This document shows positions 17,312-25,504 of a DNA stretch of 32,574 nucleotides, piece after piece. Below the pieces are notes generated by a model, which was given only the letters and a program-made list of their open reading frames with translations, had not been told where the DNA came from and did not search any database. Origin of the DNA: Chloroflexota bacterium (GTDB lineage: Bacteria > Chloroflexota > Limnocylindria > P2-11E). The position numbers and the translations under genes are program-made. Position 1 is the first letter of the stretch. Every line of letters starts with the position of its first letter. The DNA lies in NCBI GenBank assembly GCA_009692785.1, contig SHYN01000009.1, positions 1-32,574 of the forward strand. The letters run 5' to 3'.

Positions 17312-18861
17312 GCCTCGCCCCGGACGAGGGCCTCAACACGCGCGAGCTCGCGGAGATAGGTGCGGGTGATCGGATCTGCGGCGTCCTGGACCTGCGCGCG
17401 GAGGAGCCGGTCGCGAGCACCGGCAAGATCGCCGGTCCGGAGCAGCGCGAAACCAACGTCCGCCAGGTAGGCGGGGTCATGCGGTCGCAGGGCGGCTGCC
17501 GCCTCGAGGTGGCCGAGGGCCTCGTTCGCACGATCGGTCATGAGGAGCATGACGCCGAGCTCGTGGCAGGCGTCGGCCTGCCCGGGCCAGAGCGCGAGGG
17601 CCTGGCGGAATGCTCGGATCGCGGCCTCGTGGTCGCCCTGCTGCCGTGCGATGAGCCCGTTACCAAAATGCGCCTCCCAGAGGTCGGGCTCCAGCGCAAG
17701 CGCCCGCGCGAAGAGGGCGGTGGCCTCGACAAGCTCGACGGCCTCGCCGCTGACCGCGAGCGCGCCCGCTCGCTCCAGAGCCCGATCAGCCTCGGGCGTG
17801 CGGAGGCGGAAGCGCAGCCGGCGTGCCTGGGCGGCAGCGGGCCCCGCGGGCTCCGCGAGGACGAGCGCGTCCAGATCGGCGAGGGCGAGACCGATGTCTC
17901 CAGCAGCGGCGAGCGACCGAGCGCGCTCCAAACGCATCTCGGACGTCAACGTCACACGCCGCTGATGCGCAGCTGCGCTCGCCGAGGCGCCGACCTCTCT
18001 CTCGAGGGCGGCGAGGGTCACGAGGTCCGCGTCACGCAGCGGCTGGAGCGCGTCGGACCGGCTCCAGGCGAGGATCGCGCCGGTCCGGTCCCCCGCTCCC
18101 CGACGCAGCACGCCGAGGAGATAGAGGGCGCGCCAGGCCCGTGGGCTCTGCTCGAGGTAGGTCTCGAGCGCGCCGATCGCCCGGGCCGTTTCGCGCTCAC
18201 CCTCCATCGCCTCGGCGCCGAGGATCAACAGCCGGTCCTCGGCGGCGGCGCACGCGGGATCAAGGCGAAGCGCGCGGACATGTCCCGTGAGTGCGGCCTC
18301 CAGCTCATCGCCACTTCGCGCCGCGTCGCTGGACGCGAGGAGCGTCGCGTTCACCTCGTGCTCGAGCGCCTCGAGGAGCGACAGATAGGCGCCCTCACTC
18401 GCCGCTGCGGGCCCTCCCGCCGGCGCGTCATGCCCGAGCGCCGTGGCAAGCCAGGATGCCGCTCGAACCTCGCACTCGTGAAGCTCGTCCGCTGGGACCG
18501 CGAGCGTCGTCGCGGCGATGACCGACTCGGTCGCGACATCGACGAGCGTGAGCGCAAGGCTGCGGTCGCTCGCCACCTCGTTCCATTCGCCAACGAGGGC
18601 CCGCGAGGCGCCGACACCGCGACCATAGGTCGACGCCACGACGGGTTCGGGCACCGAGCCAAAGATGAGGTGTCCGGACCCTGACCCGGGTGCGTCCTCA
18701 TTCATCGCGACGAGAAAGACCGACCGGAGGTCGATCGCGTCATGCAAGGCGAAACGGGCGACGAGACGGCCCGCGATCTGGCGGGCGATGATCCCGGCTT
18801 CCGCGCGCGGGGCGCGAGCGCCGAAGGGGATGACCGCGAGGATCAGCCGGGCAAGGGTCAC
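17308..18861 (-). CDS. tetratricopeptide repeat protein
   Basis: 517 aa; C-terminal TPR-like repeats (LWEAHFGNGLIARQQGDHEAAIRAFRQALALWPGQADACHELGVMLLMTDRANEALGHLEAAAALRPHDPAYLADVGFALLRTGDLAGARDRLLRA); GTGA overlap with the tyrS stop. Confidence 0.85.
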   Translation of the reverse strand: MTLARLILAVIPFGARAPRAEAGIIARQIAGRLVARFALHDAIDLRSVFLVAMNEDAPGSGSGHLIFGSVPEPVVASTYGRGVGASRALVGEWNEVASDRSLALTLVDVATESVIAATTLAVPADELHECEVRAASWLATALGHDAPAGGPAAASEGAYLSLLEALEHEVNATLLASSDAARSGDELEAALTGHVRALRLDPACAAAEDRLLILGAEAMEGERETARAIGALETYLEQSPRAWRALYLLGVLRRGAGDRTGAILAWSRSDALQPLRDADLVTLAALEREVGASASAAAHQRRVTLTSEMRLERARSLAAAGDIGLALADLDALVLAEPAGPAAAQARRLRFRLRTPEADRALERAGALAVSGEAVELVEATALFARALALEPDLWEAHFGNGLIARQQGDHEAAIRAFRQALALWPGQADACHELGVMLLMTDRANEALGHLEAAAALRPHDPAYLADVGFALLRTGDLAGARDRLLRAQVQDAADPITRTYLRELARVEALVRGEA

Positions 18862-20072
18862 CGCCAGACGATGCGCAGGAAGCGGCGCTTCCCCACTCCA
18901 AGCACCGGTGCGCCCTCGGTCGGCACGGCGGTGGTCAGCTCCGCTCGCACACCATCCACACGAACGCCACCCTGCTCGACGAGCCTGCGGGCCTCGCCTT
19001 TGCTCAGCGCAAGGCCCGACCGGAGCAGGAGGTCGAGGATCGGGAGGGCGGCCGCACCGTCTCGCGACACGACAGCGTCGGCGAGGTCGCTCGGCGCGGC
19101 GCCCTCTCGGAAGCGATGGTCGAACTCGATGGCGGCCTCGTCGGCCGCCGCGGCGGAATGAAGATCCGTGACGATCTGCTTCGCGAGCCGCACCTTTGCC
19201 TCGCGTGGATGGAGGTCACCGAGCGCCACGGCGGCGAGCAGCGCACGCACCTCCTCGAGCGGCAGCTCGGTTCCCCATTCGTAGTAGTGGGGCATGAGCG
19301 TGTCAGCGATCGACATGACCTTGCCGAAGATCTCGGCCGGCGCATCGGTGAGCCAGATGCCGGTGGCCGGCTTCGACTTCGACATCTTCTCGCCATCGGT
19401 GCCCTCGAGGAGCTGGAGGATGAACAGGTTCTGCGGACGCTGCCCGACCTGTTCCTGCAGCTCCCTGCCGACGAGGAGATTGAACTGCTGATCGGTCCCG
19501 CCCAGCTCGACGTCGGCCTCGATCGCGACGGAGTCGTACGCCTGGAGGAGCGGGTAGAGCATGTCCTTGATCGGGATCGCCGTCTTTGCGGCGATCCGCT
19601 TTCGGAACTCCTCGCGCGCGAGCATCTGCTGCACGCTGAACCGCGAGGCCAGCAGGAAGGTGTCCTTCAGCGAGAACGACGAATACCACTCCGCCTGGTA
19701 CACGACCCGTGTGTTCTCCCGAGGCACCACGCGATGGAACTGGTCGAGATAGGTCGCGGCGTTCGCCAGGACCTGCTCGTGGGACACGAGCGGCCGGGTC
19801 TCGTCCTTGTCGGTGGGATCGCCGATCTGGGTCGTGTAATCGCCGATGACGATGACGATCTCATGGCCCCACGTGGCCAGCGTGCGGAGCTTCCGCAGGC
19901 AGACGACGTGACCGAGGTGCAGATTGGGACGCGTAGGGTCGAAACCCTGTTTCACCTTGAGGCGCCGGGCGCCGGACCCGAGCGCCGCCTGCAGGTCCTC
20001 CTTGACGATGACCTCGGCCACGGCGCGCGTCAGAAACTCGTGCAGCTCGGGTGCGGAGGGAACGGTGATCAT
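18858..20072 (-). CDS. tyrS: tyrosyl-tRNA synthetase
   Basis: 404 aa; HLGHVVCLRKLRTLATWGHEIVIVIGDYTTQIGDP, GGTDQQFNLLVGRELQE, KMSKSKPATGIWLTDAP, C-terminal S4-like domain. Confidence 0.96.
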   Translation of the reverse strand: MITVPSAPELHEFLTRAVAEVIVKEDLQAALGSGARRLKVKQGFDPTRPNLHLGHVVCLRKLRTLATWGHEIVIVIGDYTTQIGDPTDKDETRPLVSHEQVLANAATYLDQFHRVVPRENTRVVYQAEWYSSFSLKDTFLLASRFSVQQMLAREEFRKRIAAKTAIPIKDMLYPLLQAYDSVAIEADVELGGTDQQFNLLVGRELQEQVGQRPQNLFILQLLEGTDGEKMSKSKPATGIWLTDAPAEIFGKVMSIADTLMPHYYEWGTELPLEEVRALLAAVALGDLHPREAKVRLAKQIVTDLHSAAAADEAAIEFDHRFREGAAPSDLADAVVSRDGAAALPILDLLLRSGLALSKGEARRLVEQGGVRVDGVRAELTTAVPTEGAPVLGVGKRRFLRIVWR

Positions 20073-20194
20073 TAGCGAGAGTCTACGATTGGACCATCAA
20101 ACGATCGTCGCCACACGCTCACGCGCTCGGCCGTGGAGCCTTCCGCGGCCGCCGCAAGGGCAGGGGCCAGGGCGCCGGTCGCGCTCTCGCGTTC

Positions 20195-22612
20195 GTGCCG
20201 CTCTTCGCCCTCGCCCTGCTCGCGACGACGGCTGCGCTCGCGCTCGCGGGTGCCTACACGGTGATCGCCGGGTTCGTTGGGGATCTGCCCGCACCGCAGG
20301 ACCTTGCCAGGGACCCCCTGGCTCAGTCGACCAAGGTGTACGACCGTACCGGAAAGGAGATCCTCTATCAGTTCGAGGTCGAGCGGCGCGATGTGGTGAA
20401 GTTTGACCAGATACCGCAGACGCTCGTCGACGCGGCCGTCGCCTCCGAGGACAAGTCGTTCTGGACCAATCCCGGGATCGACATCCGGGGCATCGGCCGA
20501 GCGCTCATCGCCGACCTCACCCGCGCGGACTCCGGGCAGGGCGGTGCATCGACCATCACCCAGCAGCTCGTGAAGCAGCGGATCGTCGGAGGAGAGACGA
20601 GCCTGGCGCGCAAGGTCCGGGAGGCAATCCTCGCCGTGGAGGTGACCCAGACCTACTCCAAGAAGGAGATCCTCGAGCTCTACTTCAACCAGATCTTCTA
20701 CGGGAACCAGGCCTACGGCATCAAGGCCGCCGCCCAGACCTATTTCGGGAAGGACGACCTCAGCACGCTCACGCTCGCCGAGGCGGCCCTCCTCACGGGC
20801 CTGCCGCAGTCGCCGTCGATCCTCGACCCCACGCAGACCCAGAACCTCGTGCGCGCGAAGGTCCGCCGCACCTACGTTCTTGAGGAGATGGAGGCGATCG
20901 GCGTCATCACCGCGGCCCAGCTGGCGGCGGCCAAGGCCGAGCCGATCAAGACCGTGCCGCCACGCATCACGAAGATCACCGCGCCGCACTTCGTATTCCA
21001 GGTACGCAATCAGCTGACCGCGATCCTCGGCGGCGACGAGTCCGCCGTCACGCGGGGGGGCTTCAAGGTCACCACGACGCTCGATCTGACCAAGCAGCTG
21101 ATCGCGGAGCATCAGGTCCGCACCTGGGTGGACAACCTCCACGACCGCAACGTCTGGAACGCCGCGCTCGTCTCGGTGGACCCGACAAACGGCGAGGTCG
21201 TGGCGTACGTCGGCTCGGTCGACTACTCGAACCGCGACGACCCCCGGGTCCAGGGCCAGTTCGACGTTGCCGGGATCGGGTTGCGGCAACCGGGCTCGTC
21301 CTTCAAGATGTTCAATTACCTCACGGCGCTCAAGAAGGGTGCAACCGCTGCAACCGTCGTGATCGACGCGCGCACGGACTTCACGGGGAAGGCCGACCCG
21401 ACAGACTTCGGTGAGCCAGACCGTGATGGCAGGAATGCCAAATGCGGCTACTGCCCCGAGAACGCCGACCTTCAGTACCACGGTCCGGTGACGATGCGGC
21501 AGGCGATCCGCGAATCGCGCAATATCCCCGCGGTGCGGTTCATCGCCCAGTACTCGGGCATCGAGGACACGATCAGGACCGCACACGACCTTGGCATCAC
21601 AACGGACATCGACGCCGCCAACGTGGGCCTGTCGCTCACGCTGGGCTCGCAGGAGGTCAAGCTCCTCGACATGACGAGCGCCTATGGCGTGCTCGATACG
21701 CTCGGCCTGCGGGTGCAGCCGTCCTTCATCCTGAAGGTCGAGGATGTTCGCGGTCGGGTCATCTGGGAGCACAAAGACTACGAGCAGCGCCGGGTCATCG
21801 AGGCAGGGACGGCGTGGATCCTCACGGACATCCTGAAGGACACGACCCAACCGAGCCGTAACCTCATCTTCGGTCAGTGGACCAACATCGGCCGGCCGGC
21901 AGCGCTGAAAACCGGAACGACGGACAACCTGAAGGACGTCTATGCGATCGGCTTTGTTCCGCAGTTGGTCACCGGAGTTTGGATGGGCAACTCCAACGGA
22001 GATCCGATGTCCAGCCGTGACTTCTCGAGCGCGATGGGACCCGGTCAACTCTGGCGCGACTACATGCGCGATGCGCTCCAGGGGACGCCCGTAAAGGATT
22101 GGGACCGCCCCGCGAACGTCGTCGGCGTGGCGGTCGTCACCGCGCCGGGCGCCGCGGGCGGCTACGGCTCCGGGCTGCTGCCCTCATCGCTCACGCCGTT
22201 CACCTCGAACGAGTGGTTCGTAAGGGGAACCGAGCCGCGCCGTGCCGATGACTGGTACACCCAGAGCTGTCCCCTTCCCGACAACACGAGAACGGTCGCG
22301 ATGCAACTTCGGGAGGGCGGCCAGACCGGTTGGCAGCGCTACACGGACCAGTGGGTCACGGAAGCGATCGCGGGAAAGCACACCTATGGTCGCTACACCT
22401 GGAACCTGGTACCCACGCTGGGTTGCCCTTCGCCCTCACCATCGCGGTCGCCGAGCCTCCGGCCCGGCCAGACCCCGGTCGTGACGCTGCCGCCCGGGGT
22501 CACGCTGCCGCCCGGCATGGTGTTCCCCGGCGTCCAGACGCCCGGCCCCTCGGCGTCGGCCCGCCCACCAGTTACCCCATCGCCGGGCGCCGCGCCATTC
22601 ACGGATCGGTGA
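20195..22612 (+). CDS. class A penicillin-binding protein (PBP1A-like transglycosylase/transpeptidase)
   Basis: TM segment VPLFALALLATTAALALAGAYTVIAGF, transglycosylase motifs EDKSFWTNPGIDIRGIGRAL and GGASTITQQLVKQ, transpeptidase SSFK, SRN and KTGTT motifs; Pro/Ser-rich C-terminal tail. Coding probably extends upstream of the GTG at 20195 (see findings). Confidence 0.95.
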   Translation: MPLFALALLATTAALALAGAYTVIAGFVGDLPAPQDLARDPLAQSTKVYDRTGKEILYQFEVERRDVVKFDQIPQTLVDAAVASEDKSFWTNPGIDIRGIGRALIADLTRADSGQGGASTITQQLVKQRIVGGETSLARKVREAILAVEVTQTYSKKEILELYFNQIFYGNQAYGIKAAAQTYFGKDDLSTLTLAEAALLTGLPQSPSILDPTQTQNLVRAKVRRTYVLEEMEAIGVITAAQLAAAKAEPIKTVPPRITKITAPHFVFQVRNQLTAILGGDESAVTRGGFKVTTTLDLTKQLIAEHQVRTWVDNLHDRNVWNAALVSVDPTNGEVVAYVGSVDYSNRDDPRVQGQFDVAGIGLRQPGSSFKMFNYLTALKKGATAATVVIDARTDFTGKADPTDFGEPDRDGRNAKCGYCPENADLQYHGPVTMRQAIRESRNIPAVRFIAQYSGIEDTIRTAHDLGITTDIDAANVGLSLTLGSQEVKLLDMTSAYGVLDTLGLRVQPSFILKVEDVRGRVIWEHKDYEQRRVIEAGTAWILTDILKDTTQPSRNLIFGQWTNIGRPAALKTGTTDNLKDVYAIGFVPQLVTGVWMGNSNGDPMSSRDFSSAMGPGQLWRDYMRDALQGTPVKDWDRPANVVGVAVVTAPGAAGGYGSGLLPSSLTPFTSNEWFVRGTEPRRADDWYTQSCPLPDNTRTVAMQLREGGQTGWQRYTDQWVTEAIAGKHTYGRYTWNLVPTLGCPSPSPSRSPSLRPGQTPVVTLPPGVTLPPGMVFPGVQTPGPSASARPPVTPSPGAAPFTDR
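22481..22516 (+). repeat. 18-bp x2 tandem repeat in the PBP C-terminal tail
   Basis: gtgacgctgccgcccggg followed by gtcacgctgccgcccggc (16/18 identical), encoding VTLPPG-VTLPPG. Confidence 0.85.
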
Positions 22613-23100
22613 CCACCGGCGCGGATGGTCCGGCGAGTGTCGTTGCCCCGGACGCAGCAGCCAGGCGCGTCACGGCGTCGATCGTTGCGGGCACCGACGC
22701 CCGGGGCCGGGTCCTTCTTGTCCGGCAGCGCGCCGGCGCCTTCGCCGGGTCGTGGCTCCTGCCCGGTGGCCGCGTCGAGCCCGGGGAGCGACCAGAGGCG
22801 GCGGCCGACCGCGAGGTCCGCGAGGAGACGGGCTGTCGCCTGCGCCAGGTGCGTGCGCTCGCCAGCTACGACGTTCGAGTCTCGGACCAGGAGTGGACGG
22901 TCCACCTGTACCGCGGGCTCCTCTCGGGGCTCGCCCGGGCCGAGGACGGGAGCGCCGTCAGGTGGGCCGACCCTCGATCGACCGGCCTGCACCCGAGCCT
23001 CCGTCTGGCGCTGGTCGACGCCGGGCTTCGCCGTGACGACCGCGCCGCGGTCGCGCACGCGCTTGCGAACCTGGGGGTCAGGATGGTTCGGCTGCGCTAG
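22609..23100 (+). CDS. NUDIX hydrolase
   Basis: From GTG at 22609 (GTGA overlap with the PBP stop): Nudix box GRVEPGERPEAAADREVREETGC fits Gx5Ex7REUxEExGU. Confidence 0.93.
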   Translation: MTTGADGPASVVAPDAAARRVTASIVAGTDARGRVLLVRQRAGAFAGSWLLPGGRVEPGERPEAAADREVREETGCRLRQVRALASYDVRVSDQEWTVHLYRGLLSGLARAEDGSAVRWADPRSTGLHPSLRLALVDAGLRRDDRAAVAHALANLGVRMVRLR

Positions 23101-23115
23101 GAGCCTTCGGACGGG

Positions 23116-25434
23116 TCAGAGGGAGACGATCGTCGCGCCGTCACCCCCCTCGCTCGGGCCGGCGGACTCGTAACCGCGAACGAGCGGGTGCGCTCCCAGC
23201 GCGGCGCGCACCGCGAGCCGAAGCGCACCGGTGCCCTTCCCGTGCACCACCCGGATGCGGTCGTAGCCGGAGAGCGCGGCGTCGTTGAGGTACCGCTCGA
23301 GCTCCGCCAGGGCCTCATCGGCGCGGGCGCCGCGGATGTCGAGCTGGAGCGGCGGTGGGGTCGCGCTCGTCCGCGTTACCCTCGCCGAAGTCAGCGGCTG
23401 GAGCGCCTCGGTCGCGAGACCGCGGAGCTCGCCGACCGCCGCGCGGACCCGGAACGCCCCGACCGCGATCTCCGCCAGGCCGGCATCGTCGATCGAAAGG
23501 AGCGTTCCCGGCTCGGTCGTGCCCGCGACGGTCACTCGCTGCCCGACGACCAGGGGCGACGACCGTGGTGAGGTCGCGCGGGGCGTGGGGGCCTTCCGGG
23601 CCGCGTCCGCAAAGGCGATGACGGCCGCGCGTGCCTCGTCGACCAGATCACGCCGGCCGGGGCGCTCGCGCGCCTCCTCGGCCGAACGAAGAGCGCGCCG
23701 GGCGCCGAGAATGACCTCATCGGCCTCGGCCCTCGCGTGCCGTAGTGCGGCACGCGCCTCCTCGAGCAGGCCCTCCGCCTCGACGGTCGCGGCGGCTGTC
23801 ACCGAATGAGCGTCGGCGGCGGCGACCCGCTGCTCCTCGAGCGACGACGCGAGCGCGGTCCGCTGGCGTTCGGCTTCGCGGAGGGTGCGCTCGAGCGACC
23901 GGTGCAGCTCGGAGAGGTGGCCCTCCGCGAGCGCAAGCACCTCAGCATCGAGGCCAAGATGCGCCGCGATGGCAAACGCCTGTGACGCTCCGGGCAGACC
24001 GACCCGCACCCGGTACGTGGGACGCAGCGTCGCAGCATCGAACTCCACACTCGCGTTCGTCACCCCCGGGGTGTTCAGCGCAAATGCCTTGAGCTCTGGG
24101 TAGTGGGTGGTGGCTGCCACGAGCACCCCTCGCGCGAGCAGCGTCTCGAGCACCGCCATCGCGAGGGCGGCACCTTGATCGGGGTCGGTGCCGGCGCCGA
24201 GCTCGTCGAGAAAGGCAAGATCGCCCGCACGCGCGTCGGCGAGCGTCGCCACGACATTGCGGAGATGCGATGAAAAGGTCGAGAGCGATTGAGCGATCGA
24301 CTGCTCGTCACCGATGTCGGCAAAGATGCGCTTGATGACCGGGAGCTGCGATCCGGCGGCGGCGGGCACCTGGAGCCCCGAGCTTGCCATGAGCGTGAGG
24401 AGGCCGATCGTCTTGAGGGTCACGGTCTTGCCTCCGGTGTTTGGTCCGGTCACGACGAGGATCCGGAAGTCGGTGCCAAGGCGAACGTCCACGGGAACGA
24501 CGGAACCCCTTGCGACCAGGAGCGGGTGGCGGGCGCCGATGAGATCGACGACTCCCACCGCGTTGAGGCGCGGCCGCTCGGCGTCCTCGGCCTCCGCCAG
24601 GCTGGACTTCGCGAGGATGAGATCGACGGCGGCCAGCGCTTCGAGGACCGTCCGCAACTCCTCGCCGACCTGCTCCACCCGGCGCGAGAGGGCATCCAGG
24701 ATGCGGGCGACCTCGGTCCGCTCCGCCAGCTCGGCCTCGCGCAATGCATTGTTCGCCTCGAGGACCTCGAGCGGCTCGATGAAGACGGTCTGTCCCGACG
24801 CCGACTGGTCGTGCACGATGCCCCGCACCGCGCCGCGGTACTCTGCCTTCACGGGCACCACGTACCGCCCACCGCGCTGCGTGACGATCGGGTCCTGAAG
24901 GAAACGGGCCACCTCGGTCGAGCGCAGGATGCCGTCGACCCGCTGCTGGAGCCGGCTCTGGGCGCCGCGCACCGCGCCGCGGAGACCTCCGAGCGCGGGG
25001 CTGGCGCGATCGAGGACCGTGGCGTCGGCGCCGATCGCCTGCTCGAGCGTTGCGGCGAGCGCCAGCGGAGGTGGCGCGAACCGCGTTCGAGCAGCCAGTG
25101 GCGGGTAGGGATGGACATCGGCGAAGAGGCGCTCGGCCGCCCGAATGGTCTGCCCCACCTCGAGGAGCTGCTCCGGGTCGAGCCCGCCACCCAGCGCGGC
25201 ACGACGAAGCGCCTGACGGATATCGCGCGCGCCGGTCAGCCCGGCGCTGGGCACCGCACGGATGAGCGACCGCCCCGCGGCGGTCTCGTCCTGGAGCCGC
25301 TCGGCCTCCTCGAGCGACCTCGCGGGCACGAGAGCTTCCGCGAGCTCGCGACCCGGAGGGAATGCCGTTCGCTCGGCGAGCAGCGCACGCACCGCCGGGA
25401 ATTCAAGGGTGACGAGCGCGCGCTCCGAGGTCAT
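23116..25434 (-). CDS. mutS2: endonuclease MutS2 (MutS-like ATPase with Smr domain)
   Basis: From ATG at 25434; Walker A VTGPNTGGKTVTLKTIGLLTLMASSGLQVPAAAGS, FLDELGAGTDPDQGAALA, C-terminal Smr domain LDIRGARADEALAELERYLNDAALSGYDRIRVVHGKGTGALR. Confidence 0.96.
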   Translation of the reverse strand: MTSERALVTLEFPAVRALLAERTAFPPGRELAEALVPARSLEEAERLQDETAAGRSLIRAVPSAGLTGARDIRQALRRAALGGGLDPEQLLEVGQTIRAAERLFADVHPYPPLAARTRFAPPPLALAATLEQAIGADATVLDRASPALGGLRGAVRGAQSRLQQRVDGILRSTEVARFLQDPIVTQRGGRYVVPVKAEYRGAVRGIVHDQSASGQTVFIEPLEVLEANNALREAELAERTEVARILDALSRRVEQVGEELRTVLEALAAVDLILAKSSLAEAEDAERPRLNAVGVVDLIGARHPLLVARGSVVPVDVRLGTDFRILVVTGPNTGGKTVTLKTIGLLTLMASSGLQVPAAAGSQLPVIKRIFADIGDEQSIAQSLSTFSSHLRNVVATLADARAGDLAFLDELGAGTDPDQGAALAMAVLETLLARGVLVAATTHYPELKAFALNTPGVTNASVEFDAATLRPTYRVRVGLPGASQAFAIAAHLGLDAEVLALAEGHLSELHRSLERTLREAERQRTALASSLEEQRVAAADAHSVTAAATVEAEGLLEEARAALRHARAEADEVILGARRALRSAEEARERPGRRDLVDEARAAVIAFADAARKAPTPRATSPRSSPLVVGQRVTVAGTTEPGTLLSIDDAGLAEIAVGAFRVRAAVGELRGLATEALQPLTSARVTRTSATPPPLQLDIRGARADEALAELERYLNDAALSGYDRIRVVHGKGTGALRLAVRAALGAHPLVRGYESAGPSEGGDGATIVSL

Positions 25435-25504
25435 CCGGTGGGCGCCAGGGTCGGCCCAGGTGGCAGCCGACCGCCGCGGCGGAGGACGTCGCTCCGATGC
25501 GTGC

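Noticed and set aside
17479-18684. 401-aa plus-strand ORF
   Set aside because: Antisense to the TPR gene; no domain signature.
20072-22048. 658-aa minus-strand ORF
   Set aside because: Antisense to the PBP, which carries all expected catalytic motifs.
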